Counted from the first letter of the stretch, positions 9,895 to 18,935 are shown. The stretch: 46,585 nt of DNA from an uncultured Prochlorococcus sp. (GCA_902564235.1 CACFAG010000001.1:191284-237868), one strand, 5' to 3'. The notes: generated from the letters alone by a model not told the origin. Translations and numbers: made by a program.

Positions 9895-10434
9895 TTAATT
9901 CTTACTAAAAGGCATTCCTAACTCTTGCAAAAGAGCTTTACCTTCTTGATCTGATTTCGCACTAGTGACAATAGTTATATCCATCCCCCTTATTGAATCT
10001 ATTTTATCAAAAGAGATTTCAGGAAAAATCAATTGCTCTTTCACTCCAACGGTGTAATTCCCTCTGCCATCAAAACTTTTTGGATTAACTCCTCTAAAGT
10101 CTCTTATTCTTGGTAAGGCTAGATTTATAAATCTCTCCAAAAAGGAATACATCCTATCTCCTCTCAAAGTTACAGTACAACCAATCGGCATACCTTCACG
10201 AATTTTAAAACCCGCGATAGCTTTTTTAGCCCTAGTTACTAAGGCCTTTTGTCCTGTAATTGTTGCCATTTCGTTTAACGAGGCTTCTAGAGCTTTCGAA
10301 TTTGAAGCTGCCTCACCAAGACCTCTGTTAACGTTGACTTTAACAACTTTAGGGACTTGATGAATATTTTTAAGACCAAGGTCTTTTAAAAGTTTTGGTC
10401 TAATTGATTCTTTGTAGCGATTTTTTAGAGTCAT
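9895..10434 (-). CDS. rplE: 50S ribosomal protein uL5
   Basis: 5S rRNA-binding protein L5, 179 residues. Family blocks are [26 protein letters not shown], then [42 protein letters not shown] and the C-terminal [20 protein letters not shown]. It follows rplX after a 73-base spacer, by far the largest within the S10-spc part of the cluster. A perfect 7-bp hairpin sits 11 bases before its ATG. Confidence 0.97.
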   Translation of the reverse strand: MTLKNRYKESIRPKLLKDLGLKNIHQVPKVVKVNVNRGLGEAASNSKALEASLNEMATITGQKALVTRAKKAIAGFKIREGMPIGCTVTLRGDRMYSFLERFINLALPRIRDFRGVNPKSFDGRGNYTVGVKEQLIFPEISFDKIDSIRGMDITIVTSAKSDQEGKALLQELGMPFSKN

Positions 10435-10445
10435 AATTTTTTGTT

Positions 10446-10467
10446 AATTCTGGTCTTTGTCAGAATT
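10446..10467 (-). promoter_or_regulatory. Hairpin just upstream of rplE start (possible S8-type translational control)
   Basis: Inverted repeat AATTCTG (10446-10452) and CAGAATT (10461-10467) with an 8-base loop. In the mRNA its foot lies 11 bases before the rplE ATG. E. coli S8 binds the L24-L5 junction, so the place is suggestive. I cannot confirm the S8 core nucleotides by eye, and a simple processing hairpin is equally possible. Confidence 0.4.
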
Positions 10468-10507
10468 GATAAATTAGAAAAAGTTGAAACTGGTTTCTGA
10501 TGAAAAA

Positions 10508-10864
10508 TTAATCAATTACTTCACCAGTTTTCTTAAGTCTTCTTTTCTTAACCCCCTCCTTATCAATAAAGTATTCAATCTTACTTGTAAGATTTTTATC
10601 CTTTGAAAAGAACATTACATTTGATGCATGTAAGGATGCTTCTTCTGTAAGTATTCTTCCAGTTTCTCCTTCCTGAGTTGGTTTTACATGTTTAGTCCTA
10701 AGGTTAATGCCCTTAACTACTACTCTATTTTCGAGTGGGATGGTTTTTAAAACCTCACCAGTTTTCCCTTTGTCCTTTCCATTAATTACTTTTACTAAAT
10801 CTCCGGTTTTGATTCTCATTTTTATTCTCTGGAAATTTTTCTTTTGTTTTAATGAATCCAACAT
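10508..10864 (-). CDS. rplX: 50S ribosomal protein uL24
   Basis: Assembly-initiator protein L24, 118 residues. The KOW motif is seen in [22 protein letters not shown], followed by [22 protein letters not shown]. The chosen ATG abuts the rplN stop with no gap and gives a 15-residue basic leader before the second methionine (MRIKTGD). Starting at that second ATG (10819) is possible, but the tight abutment and what I recall of close relatives favour the longer form. Confidence 0.95.
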   Translation of the reverse strand: MLDSLKQKKNFQRIKMRIKTGDLVKVINGKDKGKTGEVLKTIPLENRVVVKGINLRTKHVKPTQEGETGRILTEEASLHASNVMFFSKDKNLTSKIEYFIDKEGVKKRRLKKTGEVID

Positions 10865-11230
10865 TTAAATCACCTCCGGAGCAAGAGAAACAATCTTTGT
10901 GTAATTTTTATCCCGCAGTTCTCTAGCTACAGGACCAAAAACTCTAGTACCTTTTGGATTCTTATCTTCATTAATCAAAACTGCAGCATTATCATCAAAT
11001 CTGATTGAATTACCAGTATTTCTTCTTAATGTTGCTTTTGTTCTAACGATGACAGCTTTCACAACTTCAGATTTCTTTACTCCCATATTGGGAAGAGCAT
11101 CTTTTACAGTTGCTACGATTACATCCCCGACATGTGCATACCTTCTATTAGAGCCCAAAACCCTAATACATTGAAGTCTTTTTGCTCCGCTATTATCAGC
11201 AACTGTTAAATAAGTTTCTTGTTGAATCAT
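10865..11230 (-). CDS. rplN: 50S ribosomal protein uL14
   Basis: Large-subunit interface protein L14, 121 residues. Recognised by [20 protein letters not shown], then [25 protein letters not shown] and the C-terminal [28 protein letters not shown]. It shares a 4-base overlap with rpsQ and abuts rplX, consistent with translational coupling. Confidence 0.97.
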
Positions 11231-11493
11231 TTTTTAACCTCCTTAGCCTGACTTGTTTTATTGAGAATCTCTTCTATTGCCCATCTTTTATGAGCACTGA
11301 GCGGTCTAGTTTCTCTAATTTTAACTCGATCACCTAAAACACAAGTATTTTCTGGATCATGCGCCTTATATCGTGTAGTTCTACTTACAATTTTTTTATA
11401 AGTGGGATGTGGATATCTGTTGATAACAGCAACAACAACTGTTTTATCCATTTTGTCGCTGACAACAGTACCAATTCTTTCTTTAAGTGCCAT
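11227..11493 (-). CDS. rpsQ: 30S ribosomal protein uS17
   Basis: Primary 16S rRNA-binding protein S17, 88 residues, an OB-fold. Recognised by [21 protein letters not shown], then [24 protein letters not shown] and the signature [20 protein letters not shown]. It overlaps rplN by 4 bases and follows rpmC by 9, in the usual rplP-rpmC-rpsQ order. Confidence 0.97.
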
Positions 11494-11502
11494 AACTAGT
11501 AA

Positions 11503-11721
11503 TTAATCAGAAGTTGTTTTAGAAGCAGATTGACTCTTACTGAGAGTGAGTAATTGCGCAACTTGTTTCTTGATAATTTTAAATTTATGAGTTTCATTGA
11601 GCTGTCTTGTAGCTTGCTTGAATCTCAAATCAAAAAGATCTTTTCGTAATTGGTCAATCTTTTCAGTAATTTGATCAGAATTTAATTTTTTAAATTCCTT
11701 AAGTGACTCTGAGTTTTTCAT
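11503..11721 (-). CDS. rpmC: 50S ribosomal protein uL29
   Basis: Small helical protein L29, 72 residues, next to the polypeptide exit where chaperones and SRP dock. Recognised by the helix [28 protein letters not shown], the family signature. A Ser/Lys/Thr-rich tail (about 60-72) extends the core. It overlaps the end of rplP by 4 bases. Confidence 0.95.
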   Translation of the reverse strand: MKNSESLKEFKKLNSDQITEKIDQLRKDLFDLRFKQATRQLNETHKFKIIKKQVAQLLTLSKSQSASKTTSD

Positions 11722-12200
11722 TGTTTAACCTCCTCTTGAGATTTTTTACTATTTTTTTTATTTTCTTGGGAGGAATTTTCTAGATTTTTATCAATGGAAA
11801 TAAAATTAGTTTTTACAGGAAGTTTGTATTGAGCCAGACGCATAGCTTCCTTTGCAATTTCCTCAGTGATATCCTCACCACCCATTTCAAAAAGTATTCT
11901 TCCAGGTTTTACAACTGCTACCCAAAACTCTGGATTACCTTTCCCTGAACCCATTCTGGTTTCGGCAGGTCTCATGGTTACAGGTTTATCAGGAAATATT
12001 CTTATCCAGATTTGACCACCACGTTTGATATATCTTGTCATAGCTCTTCTACTTGCTTCAATCTGACGTGCAGTAACCCAGCCACAGTCTTGAGCTTGAA
12101 GAGCAAACTGACCGAATGCAATAGTATTACCTTTTGAGGCTACCCCCCTCATTCTGCCTCTATGTTGTTTACGGAATTTAGTACGTTTTGGACTAAGCAT
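11718..12200 (-). CDS. rplP: 50S ribosomal protein uL16
   Basis: Large-subunit protein L16, 160 residues, needed for late assembly and A-site tRNA accommodation. Recognised by [19 protein letters not shown], the [20 protein letters not shown] block (here [20 protein letters not shown]) and [25 protein letters not shown]. It is about 20 residues longer than most L16 because of a polar Asn/Ser/Lys tail after residue 138. It sits 10 bases after rpsC. Confidence 0.97.
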   Translation of the reverse strand: MLSPKRTKFRKQHRGRMRGVASKGNTIAFGQFALQAQDCGWVTARQIEASRRAMTRYIKRGGQIWIRIFPDKPVTMRPAETRMGSGKGNPEFWVAVVKPGRILFEMGGEDITEEIAKEAMRLAQYKLPVKTNFISIDKNLENSSQENKKNSKKSQEEVKQ

Positions 12201-12210
12201 TTTTTACCTC

Positions 12211-12942
12211 CTATGAATTCTCATTTGAACGATCCTCAAATTGCTGAGGTCTTCTACTTGCTTTTCTTTTAGGGCTGGCGCCTACTGGAACAGTTTGCTC
12301 TTCTTTAGGAAGAACTTCTCCTTTAAAAACCCAAACTTTAATTCCTAGAACACCATAAGTTGTATTAGCTTCTCGTGTTGCATAGTCAATTTCAGCTCTC
12401 AAAGTATGTAAAGGGACTCTACCTTCCCTAGTCCATTCTGTTCTCGCAATTTCAGCGCCATTTAATCTTCCCCCTACTTGTATTTTAAGACCTAAAACTC
12501 CAGCCCTTTGAGCCCTTTGCAAAGCCATCCTTATAGTTCTTCTAAATGCGACTCTTTTTTCCAGTTGTTGCGCAATATATTCAGCTAGTAAAAAAGCGTC
12601 GGCGTCCACTCGTTCAACTTCAACAACATTAATTCTTACTTGTCTTGTCCTATCTCCTATAGTTTTTTGAATTCCAGATCTTAATTCTTCAATACCACTT
12701 CCCTGTCTTCCAACTATCACGCCAGGTCTTGCTGTTTTTAATTCAAGTTCCAGTTGATCAGCTTTTCTAGCTATTAAAACTTCACTAATTCCAGCTGAAC
12801 CATATTTTTTCTGAATGAAAGTACGAATTTTAAAATCTTCCTGAAGAAGAATTGGATAAGTCTTAGAAGTGGCAAACCATTTAGAGCGATGCTCTTGCGT
12901 AATTCCTAATCTTAGTCCAGAAGGATGTATTTTATGTCCCAT
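12211..12942 (-). CDS. rpsC: 30S ribosomal protein uS3
   Basis: Small-subunit protein S3, 243 residues, lining the mRNA entry tunnel with helicase activity. [22 protein letters not shown] opens the protein. A KH domain with the [17 protein letters not shown] loop lies near 72-90, and the C-terminal S3 domain contains [26 protein letters not shown]. The C-terminal tail is basic and polar. The start overlaps the rplV stop by one base. Confidence 0.97.
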   Translation of the reverse strand: MGHKIHPSGLRLGITQEHRSKWFATSKTYPILLQEDFKIRTFIQKKYGSAGISEVLIARKADQLELELKTARPGVIVGRQGSGIEELRSGIQKTIGDRTRQVRINVVEVERVDADAFLLAEYIAQQLEKRVAFRRTIRMALQRAQRAGVLGLKIQVGGRLNGAEIARTEWTREGRVPLHTLRAEIDYATREANTTYGVLGIKVWVFKGEVLPKEEQTVPVGASPKRKASRRPQQFEDRSNENS

Positions 12943-13328
12943 TAATTTTGTACCTCCGCATTAGTTTGAGTAGGAGCAGATTCAACAGAAATACTGATAT
13001 GGCAAGTCTGTTTTTTGATAGAAAAAGCTCTACCTTGAGCTCTAGGCCTATACCTTTTCATTACTGGACCACTATTAGCCCACGCAGAAGAAATAACTAA
13101 GGTAGATGGATCCATTCCAAGATTATGCTCTGCATTTGCAACTGCAGATCTTAGAACTTTAGTAATTGGTTCAGTAGATCTGTAAGGCATAAATTCCAAC
13201 ATGATTAATGCATCTCTATATGAGCGACCCCTTATTTGATCCAAAACTCTTCTGACTTTAGAAGCTGATCCACGAACATAGTTCCCATGAGCAATCGCAG
13301 TTTTTGTAGTTTCATTTTTTTTTGTCAT
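12942..13328 (-). CDS. rplV: 50S ribosomal protein uL22
   Basis: Large-subunit protein L22, 128 residues. Its long beta-hairpin lines the exit-tunnel constriction, seen here as [20 protein letters not shown]. The N-terminal part [23 protein letters not shown] is typical. It overlaps rpsS by 4 bases and rpsC by 1. Confidence 0.97.
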   Translation of the reverse strand: MTKKNETTKTAIAHGNYVRGSASKVRRVLDQIRGRSYRDALIMLEFMPYRSTEPITKVLRSAVANAEHNLGMDPSTLVISSAWANSGPVMKRYRPRAQGRAFSIKKQTCHISISVESAPTQTNAEVQN

Positions 13329-13603
13329 GATTTCGCTCCTTTCTTGTCTCTTATGTGACCACGGTATGTTCGTGTAGGAGCAAATTCTCCAAGTTTATGA
13401 CCAATCATTTGTTCGCTTATAAATACAGGAATATGAGTCTTGCCATTATGGACAGCGATTGTGTGGCCAATCATTACAGGTAAAATCGTAGAGGATCTCG
13501 ACCAAGTTTTAATAACAGACTTGTCATTATCAGTATTTTGTTTTTCTACCTTTTTCAGCAAGCTATCTGCTATAAAAGGTCCTTTTTTTAGTGAACGTCC
13601 CAT
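13325..13603 (-). CDS. rpsS: 30S ribosomal protein uS19
   Basis: Small-subunit head protein S19, 92 residues from the ATG at 13603, starting [20 protein letters not shown] and ending [12 protein letters not shown]. The reading frame is open about 31 codons further upstream into rplB, but that stretch has no S19 similarity, while the length from MGRS matches the family exactly. It lies 37 bases after rplB and overlaps rplV by 4 bases. Confidence 0.97.
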   Translation of the reverse strand: MGRSLKKGPFIADSLLKKVEKQNTDNDKSVIKTWSRSSTILPVMIGHTIAVHNGKTHIPVFISEQMIGHKLGEFAPTRTYRGHIRDKKGAKS

Positions 13604-13640
13604 GATTATGTAATAGAAATTGAAATAATAAATGAAGTAA

Positions 13641-14504
13641 TCAAGAGTCTCTTCCTCCTCTACTCCTCTTAGAAACGCGACGGCGTCTTCGAACAACTAA
13701 TTTATTACTTGGTTTGTTCTTTTTGCGTGTCTTTAATCCAAGAGCTGGTTTACCCCATGGAGTAACTGGACCTGCTCTACCAATTGGCGCTTTTCCCTCT
13801 CCTCCTCCATGTGGATGATCACATGGATTCATTACACTGCCTCTTACTTGAGGCCTTCTTCCAAGCCATCTTCTTCTTCCTGCTTTACCTAAGCTAGTAT
13901 TTCTTATTTCAGAATTACCAACTTCACCAAGAGTTGCGTAGCATTCTTTTCTTACAAGTCTTACCTCGGTAGATGGGAGTTTTAAAGCAACATAATCTCC
14001 CTCTTTTGCCATAACTTGAGCACTAGCTCCTGCAGATCTAACCATCTGCGCACCCCTACCTGCATATAACTCAACACAATGAACATTAGATCCTAATGGC
14101 ATAACTGAAAGTGGCATTGCATTTCCATCTTCAATTGGAACACTTTCACCAGATATGACATTTTGCCCGACTTTTACTCCTGCTGGAGCGATAATATATC
14201 TTTTTTCACCATCTTCGTAGAATAAAAGTGCCAGCCTTGCATTTCTATGAGGATCGTAATGTATAGCTGCAACTTTAGCGTTGATGTTTCTTTTATCTCT
14301 TCTAAAGTCGACTAATCTATATTGCCTTTTGTGACCACCTCCCCGATGACGGCAAGTAATAACTCCACGATTATTCCTACCTTTAAATCTATGTTTTGGA
14401 ACTATAAGTGATCTTTCAGGTTTTGCACTTGTTATTTCACTAAAGTCAGTAACTACTCTCTGCCTAGTGCCAGGTGTATAAGGTTTAAATTTACGGATTG
14501 CCAT
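13641..14504 (-). CDS. rplB: 50S ribosomal protein uL2
   Basis: Large-subunit protein L2, 287 residues, essential for subunit joining and peptidyl-transferase assembly. The RNA-binding N-terminal domain has [22 protein letters not shown]. The C-terminal domain holds the functional histidine region [19 protein letters not shown] and ends in a basic tail. It is 12 bases after rplW. Confidence 0.98.
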   Translation of the reverse strand: MAIRKFKPYTPGTRQRVVTDFSEITSAKPERSLIVPKHRFKGRNNRGVITCRHRGGGHKRQYRLVDFRRDKRNINAKVAAIHYDPHRNARLALLFYEDGEKRYIIAPAGVKVGQNVISGESVPIEDGNAMPLSVMPLGSNVHCVELYAGRGAQMVRSAGASAQVMAKEGDYVALKLPSTEVRLVRKECYATLGEVGNSEIRNTSLGKAGRRRWLGRRPQVRGSVMNPCDHPHGGGEGKAPIGRAGPVTPWGKPALGLKTRKKNKPSNKLVVRRRRRVSKRSRGGRDS

Positions 14505-14516
14505 GATTAAAACTCC

Positions 14517-14819
14517 TTAAGATTCTGGAAATAGTTGGATTTTGTCTCCTTCAGCAAGACGTACAATTGCCTTCTTGACCTGAGAACGTTTACCGGCAAA
14601 TTTCCCGACTCTTCTTGTTCTCCTAGGAGGATTCATAGTGTTAACTCCTATAACTTTAACACTGAACAAGGCTTCTATGGCTGCCTTTATTTGAGGCTTT
14701 GCTGCTCTATGATCTACTTCAAAAGTATATTGGTTAAGATCTAGTGCGTTTGTAGCTTTCTCAGTAATAACTGGCTTTCGTATTACATCGGCTAAACGAG
14801 AATCGAATAACTTACTCAT
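14517..14819 (-). CDS. rplW: 50S ribosomal protein uL23
   Basis: Exit-site protein L23, 100 residues, docking site for trigger factor and SRP. Recognised by [16 protein letters not shown] at the N-terminus, [22 protein letters not shown], and the extended loop [21 protein letters not shown]. It overlaps the rplD stop by 4 bases. Confidence 0.97.
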   Translation of the reverse strand: MSKLFDSRLADVIRKPVITEKATNALDLNQYTFEVDHRAAKPQIKAAIEALFSVKVIGVNTMNPPRRTRRVGKFAGKRSQVKKAIVRLAEGDKIQLFPES

Positions 14820-15448
14820 GATGCATAAACCTCCTGAATTTTATCTATCGCTGATTGACCTATTATCAATTTATTAGCATTGAGAATATCGTATACATTT
14901 AATTGATCGGCGGCGATTAATTTTACTTTTTCAATATTATTAATGGATTTTTTTATAACATCGGAAGGGCTATCAAGAATAATTAATACCTTTTCAGTTT
15001 TTTGTATTCCTAATCGAGCAAGGCCATTGATGATGTCACTTGTTTTAGGCTGCTTTAGGGTAGATCCAAAATCTTCTACAGCCTTCATATCAGATACTCT
15101 GGACATAAGTGCTGTTCTCAGAGCTAGTCTACGTTCCTTACGATTCATATCAAGATTGTAAGAACGTGGCTTCGGTCCAAAGATAATTCCGCCACCAGGT
15201 CTTAAGGGAGTCCTTATTGATCCTTGACGAGCTCTTCCTGTACCTTTCTGTTTGTATGGCTTTCTACCGCCCCCACGCACTTCAGATCTTGTCAAAGTTG
15301 ATGCTGTACCTTGTCTTTTATTTGCTAACTGCCTCAGGACTGCTCTATGGATTAGGTCTGCCGAAGAAGTTTCTTTAGCAACTGCTAAGTTAAGAGTAAC
15401 TTTGCCGGATTTTTTACCATCCCACTTAAGAGTTTCAAGTGTTGTCAT
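14816..15448 (-). CDS. rplD: 50S ribosomal protein uL4
   Basis: Large-subunit protein L4, 210 residues. Its internal loop reaches the tunnel constriction: [19 protein letters not shown] followed by [22 protein letters not shown]4 represses the S10 operon in E. coli. I see no recognisable E. coli-type L4 leader in the rplC upstream region here. It overlaps both rplC and rplW by 4 bases. Confidence 0.97.
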   Translation of the reverse strand: MTTLETLKWDGKKSGKVTLNLAVAKETSSADLIHRAVLRQLANKRQGTASTLTRSEVRGGGRKPYKQKGTGRARQGSIRTPLRPGGGIIFGPKPRSYNLDMNRKERRLALRTALMSRVSDMKAVEDFGSTLKQPKTSDIINGLARLGIQKTEKVLIILDSPSDVIKKSINNIEKVKLIAADQLNVYDILNANKLIIGQSAIDKIQEVYAS

Positions 15449-16098
15449 GATTTTTCACCTCCTTTCGTACCTACAACATTGTTTGGCTTAATGTTTACAA
15501 TTGAGCCAGGCTTACCTGGGACAGAACCCTTTACTACAAGCAAATTTTTTTGATCATCAATTTTTAGAACTAACAAACCTTTAGTAGTTATTTGTTTCCC
15601 TCCATATCTTCCTGCCATCCTTTTCCCAGGATAAATTCTGCCTGGAGTTGTTCCTGCTCCTGTAGATCCAGGTGCTCTATGATTTTTTGAACCATGACTC
15701 ATAGGACCTCTACTAAAACCGTGTCTTTTCTGATAACCAGCAAAACCTCTACCCATGGATTTGCCACTAATATCAACTTTTTGGCCAACCTCAAAGTTAT
15801 TCACAGTTATTTGTTTTCCAATTTCATAAGATGAAGTTTCTTCAACCCTATACTCTTTCAAATGCTTCAAAAGTTCTGAACCTGATTTTAACAAATGTCC
15901 CTTTTCAGGTTTACTAATATGCTTCTCTTTGGAAAAGCCATAACCTATCTGAACGGCAGTATAACCATCTAAAGCGGAAGTTTTTAATTGTGTGATACGG
16001 CATGGACCAGCCTCAATAAGAGTAACTGGTACAGCATTACCTTTGTCGTCGAAAAGTTGGGACATGCCCAATTTCTTTCCTAAAATTCCTACAGACAT
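15445..16098 (-). CDS. rplC: 50S ribosomal protein uL3
   Basis: Large-subunit protein L3, 217 residues, one of the two assembly initiators. Recognised by [24 protein letters not shown] and by the long basic loop [21 protein letters not shown] with [25 protein letters not shown] after it. It is the first gene of the minus-strand ribosomal cluster. rpsJ (S10), which leads this operon in E. coli, is not upstream, as usual in cyanobacteria. Confidence 0.98.
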   Translation of the reverse strand: MSVGILGKKLGMSQLFDDKGNAVPVTLIEAGPCRITQLKTSALDGYTAVQIGYGFSKEKHISKPEKGHLLKSGSELLKHLKEYRVEETSSYEIGKQITVNNFEVGQKVDISGKSMGRGFAGYQKRHGFSRGPMSHGSKNHRAPGSTGAGTTPGRIYPGKRMAGRYGGKQITTKGLLVLKIDDQKNLLVVKGSVPGKPGSIVNIKPNNVVGTKGGEKS

Positions 16099-16202
16099 AA
16101 GACTTAATTAGGCTAGCTCATAATGATTTTTTAATTATCTAAAACCTTTAATTTGATGAGGTAAAGTTAATAAAAAACAATTAATAAGGTTGAGACTTAC
16201 CT

Positions 16203-16208
16203 ATTATC
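16203..16208 (-). promoter_or_regulatory. Possible -10 element for the rplC-led ribosomal operon
   Basis: GATAAT on the minus strand, within TATGATAATAGG, lies about 105 bases before the rplC ATG. No good -35 hexamer is visible at the right spacing. The placement fits a leader of about 95 bases, but it is weakly supported. Confidence 0.3.
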
Positions 16209-16224
16209 ATAGATAGTATCTCTC

Positions 16225-16301
16225 GGGTTAAACCCACCTGAATTTTTTAACTGAACGCTAAAAAATGTGAAATTTTGTAGAGGCTCGGCTAGCTTGCGAG
16301 C
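16225..16301. other. Structured divergent spacer between rplC and ndhN
   Basis: The 280-base spacer 16099-16378 has no protein-coding potential that I can see. It contains an 11-base inverted repeat GGGTTAAACCC (16225-16235) and a 5-bp hairpin GCTCG/CGAGC (16283-16287 and 16297-16301). The repeats may be operator sites, leader structures of either divergent operon, or a small RNA. Neither is followed by a T-run, so they do not look like terminators. Confidence 0.35.
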
Positions 16302-16324
16302 TTAAAAATTCACTGAATTATAAT
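16294..16324 (+). promoter_or_regulatory. Candidate promoter for ndhN-ldpA
   Basis: A perfect TATAAT (16319-16324) lies 54 bases before the ndhN ATG. A TTGCGA hexamer (16294-16299) sits upstream with a rather long 19-base spacing. The -10 is convincing, the -35 less so. Confidence 0.45.
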
Positions 16325-16343
16325 TGTACATCATCAAGTACCA

Positions 16344-16360
16344 TAAAATAAAATAAAATA
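16344..16360 (+). repeat. TAAAA pentanucleotide microsatellite in ndhN leader
   Basis: Three exact copies of TAAAA followed by TA, lying between the candidate ndhN -10 and its ATG. Such short repeats are slippage-prone. The effect on ndhN translation is unknown. Confidence 0.7.
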
Positions 16361-16378
16361 GGATTAAAGGAAATTTTT

Positions 16379-16855
16379 ATGCCATTACTTCTCACAGGGA
16401 AAAAGTTTCATAACGATTTAATAATTAATAAATGCCTTGCAATCTTTGCACCTCTTGAAGGTGGTTATGAAACACGCCTTTTAAGGAGAATGAGGGCCAA
16501 AGGCTTTAAAACTTTTATAACCTCAGCAAGAGGGCTGGGAGATCCTGAAGTCTTCTTACTCAAATTGCATGGAGTAAGGCCACCTCACCTTGGGCATCAA
16601 AGCGTAGGAAGAAATGGAGCACTAGGGGAAGTTCAACAAGTAATCCCACAAGCTTCTGAGTTATTTAATGAAAATGATAAAAATAAATTATTATGGTTGT
16701 TAGAAGGCCAAGTACTATCACAATCTGAGTTAGAGAGTTTAATAGAAATTTGCACTAAAGAAAACAAACTAACGATTGTTATTGAGATGGGGGGTTCAAG
16801 AAAACTTGAATGGAAACCGCTAGGTAATTATATTTTGGATGAATTTGAAAGTTAA
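16379..16855 (+). CDS. ndhN: NAD(P)H-quinone oxidoreductase subunit N
   Basis: Peripheral oxygenic-photosynthesis-specific subunit of the cyanobacterial NDH-1 complex, which cycles electrons from ferredoxin to plastoquinone around photosystem I. 158 residues, family length. Recognised by [20 protein letters not shown], then [37 protein letters not shown] and a C-terminal [22 protein letters not shown]. There are no membrane segments. It is followed within 5 bases by ldpA, so the two are probably one transcript, divergent from the ribosomal cluster. Confidence 0.95.
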   Translation: MPLLLTGKKFHNDLIINKCLAIFAPLEGGYETRLLRRMRAKGFKTFITSARGLGDPEVFLLKLHGVRPPHLGHQSVGRNGALGEVQQVIPQASELFNENDKNKLLWLLEGQVLSQSELESLIEICTKENKLTIVIEMGGSRKLEWKPLGNYILDEFES

Positions 16856-16860
16856 ATTGT

Positions 16861-17859
16861 TTGATTAAAACTAAGAATAAAAAAGAAAAATGGATTAAAT
16901 TGATTTGTGGTGCGAGTAATGAAGATATTGTTGCTATTGAAGATTTATGTGCAATTTATACTGCTGCTGGTGTCGACTACATAGATGTTGCCGCAGAAGA
17001 ATCTATAGTTAATGCAGCAAAAAAAGGAATAGAGTGGTCGAAGAAAGTCTATAAAAACTCCCCTGGATTAATGATAAGCATTAGTGATGGTAATGATATC
17101 CACTTTCGTAAAGCAAAATTTGATCCATTAAAATGCCCCCCACATTGTCTAAGACCTTGCGAAAAAGTATGCCCCACTTTTGCAATTGATAATTCTGGGA
17201 TCAAAGAGAGTAAATGTTATGGATGTGGAAGATGTCTAAATAGTTGTCCCCTAAATCTAATTAGTGAATATGAATATAATTTGTCAAAAGATGATTTAGC
17301 ATCAACACTTAAAAAAATAAAACCTAATGCAGTAGAAATTCATACAGAAATCAATCGCTTTGATTCTTTTAAAAAAGTTGTAAGTACCCTTAAAAGTTCT
17401 GAAACGAAATTAGACAAGATATCTGTAAGTTGCGGATTAAATCAATCTGTCAAAGAATCACAAGAGCCTGAAGATCTTTTGAAAGCTCTTTGGGATAGAT
17501 ATGAAATTCTTAATGAACTTAATATTCCCCTTATTTGGCAGCTAGATGGAAGGCCAATGTCTGGAGATCTTGCCCCAACAACAAGTAGAGATACAGTTAA
17601 ATTATTTGAAAGAATCGGTTCAGATCTTCCACCAGGACTAATTCAATTGGCAGGAGGAACAAATGAAAAAACTCATGAATTTTTAAAGTCAAACAATCTT
17701 CCAGATGGCATAGCATTTGGAAGTGCTGCAAGAAAAATTATGCAGCCCTTTATTGAATTTGCTCACAAAAATAACAAAAGACTCTATAACTATCCTGAAA
17801 TAATGGCTTTAGCAATCCAAAAAGCTCAGAAATTTCTAGATCCATGGAAATCGATCTAA
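16861..17859 (+). CDS. ldpA: LdpA, iron-sulfur protein of clock light input
   Basis: 332 residues from a TTG start at 16861, 5 bases after ndhN; no nearby in-frame ATG would keep the N-terminus. Two ferredoxin-like clusters are visible: Cys92, 96, 100 and 104 (CPPHCLRPCEKVC) and Cys119, 122, 125 and 129 (CYGCGRCLNSC). The remainder resembles a TIM-barrel-like fold. In Synechococcus elongatus, LdpA senses redox state and tunes the period of the Kai clock. Prochlorococcus lacks kaiA, so its role here may differ. Cytosolic, no signal peptide. Confidence 0.88.
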   Translation: MIKTKNKKEKWIKLICGASNEDIVAIEDLCAIYTAAGVDYIDVAAEESIVNAAKKGIEWSKKVYKNSPGLMISISDGNDIHFRKAKFDPLKCPPHCLRPCEKVCPTFAIDNSGIKESKCYGCGRCLNSCPLNLISEYEYNLSKDDLASTLKKIKPNAVEIHTEINRFDSFKKVVSTLKSSETKLDKISVSCGLNQSVKESQEPEDLLKALWDRYEILNELNIPLIWQLDGRPMSGDLAPTTSRDTVKLFERIGSDLPPGLIQLAGGTNEKTHEFLKSNNLPDGIAFGSAARKIMQPFIEFAHKNNKRLYNYPEIMALAIQKAQKFLDPWKSI

Positions 17860-17915
17860 TTCAAAAAATATTTTTTAAAAAACCTTCGTCGTTTTTATAA
17901 AAACTTTGTATTTTT

Positions 17916-17943
17916 TTGATAGAAAAATATCTGTTGATATATT
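17916..17943 (+). promoter_or_regulatory. Sigma-70 promoter for tRNA-Gln
   Basis: TTGATA (17916-17921), a 16-base spacer and TATATT (17938-17943) lie 15 bases before the tRNA 5' end, a good position for a short-leader tRNA promoter. It probably also drives the HAD gene that follows. Confidence 0.5.
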
Positions 17944-17958
17944 AAACTAGAAATTCAA

Positions 17959-18030
17959 TGGGCCGTCGCCAAGTGGTAAGGCATCGGGTTTTGGTCTCGA
18001 CATTCCTAGGTTCGAATCCTAGCGGCCCAG
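17959..18030 (+). tRNA. tRNA-Gln (anticodon UUG)
   Basis: 72 bases. The acceptor stem TGGGCCG pairs with CGGCCCA, followed by discriminator G. The T-arm CCTAGGTTCGAATCCTAG is intact, and the anticodon loop reads TTTTGGT with anticodon TTG. CCA is not encoded. A protein gene begins only 17 bases downstream on the same strand. Confidence 0.97.
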
Positions 18031-18046
18031 TTCTAAAATTTAATTA

Positions 18047-18823
18047 GTGTCTTCCCAAAAAATATTTCTATTTGATTTTGATGGAGTAATAGTTGATGGA
18101 ATGCAAGAATATTGGCATAGTTCCTTGCTGGCCTGTGAAAGATATTTAAATTCACCCAACATCACTATTGATCAAAAACTTTATCAAGGAGTACCAAATT
18201 CTTTCAAAGAAATTAGGCCTTGGGTTAAATATGGTTGGGAAATGATTCTAATTGTTCACGAAATTATAAAAACAGAAAATCCATTAAAAAGTGATAATAA
18301 AGATGATTTCATTAATAATTATCATCAAAATTGCCAGAGGATATTAAATGAAAATTCCTGGATAGCAGAAGATATACAAAAAATGTTAGATAAGTCTCGC
18401 AAATATCAAATTGATAAAGATTTTAAATCGTGGGTAAATTTACATAAACCTTTTTTTGAAATTATAAGTTTTATGAAAGAATTAAGCAAAAGAGGAATAA
18501 AAACTGGAGTCATAACAACTAAAGGTAAAATATTTGCAGAAAAAATTCTTAAACAATTAAATATTTTTCCAGAATTTATTTTTGGTTATGAATCAGGAAC
18601 AAAAATCAAAATAGCTGAAAAACTTACACAAACTTATGAAATTTTAGGCTTTATAGAAGATAGAAAAAAAACTCTAATCGATATTAAACAAAATTCAGAA
18701 ACTTCTCACATTCCATGCTTCCTAGCTGATTGGGGATATTTGAAAGAATCAGATAAAAATAAGTTAAGTAATGAAATCAAATTATTAAAATTAGATAACC
18801 TTGGGAAATTAGTTGCAATTTAA
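18047..18823 (+). CDS. HAD-family hydrolase, substrate unknown
   Basis: 258 residues from a GTG at 18047; the HAD motif follows directly, so little N-terminal freedom remains. Motif I is DFDGVIVDG (about 9-17), motif II GVITTKG, motif III lysine in the SGTKIK region, and motif IV the acidic FIEDRKK. A helical cap domain occupies about residues 20-130. This points to a Mg-dependent phosphatase or phosphoglycolate-phosphatase-like enzyme, but no substrate can be named. It starts 17 bases after tRNA-Gln and is probably co-transcribed with it. Confidence 0.85.
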   Translation: MSSQKIFLFDFDGVIVDGMQEYWHSSLLACERYLNSPNITIDQKLYQGVPNSFKEIRPWVKYGWEMILIVHEIIKTENPLKSDNKDDFINNYHQNCQRILNENSWIAEDIQKMLDKSRKYQIDKDFKSWVNLHKPFFEIISFMKELSKRGIKTGVITTKGKIFAEKILKQLNIFPEFIFGYESGTKIKIAEKLTQTYEILGFIEDRKKTLIDIKQNSETSHIPCFLADWGYLKESDKNKLSNEIKLLKLDNLGKLVAI

Positions 18824-18837
18824 AGATAATCAGCTAG

Positions 18838-18851
18838 AGTACAGATGTACT
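18838..18851 (+). promoter_or_regulatory. LexA (SOS) box upstream of recA
   Basis: AGTACAGATGTACT is a perfect fit to the cyanobacterial LexA consensus RGTACNNNDGTWCB. It overlaps a likely -10 (TATAGT, 18851-18856), so LexA bound here would block RNA polymerase. It lies about 85 bases before the recA ATG. This implies DNA-damage-inducible recA. Confidence 0.8.
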
Positions 18852-18935
18852 ATAGTATGTATTTATGAAGTTTGGTTTAAATAAAAATTTCCAAATTTAG
18901 AATAATTACAAGAACTTTAACCGATAAATCAAACA

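Noticed and set aside
13604..13696. N-terminal extension of rpsS into the end of rplB
   Set aside because: The extra 31 residues have no S19 similarity, and the family length is met exactly from the ATG at 13603.
16283..16301. Rho-independent terminator in the rplC-ndhN spacer
   Set aside because: The hairpin is short (5 bp, 9-base loop), no T-run follows on either strand, and both neighbours transcribe away from it.
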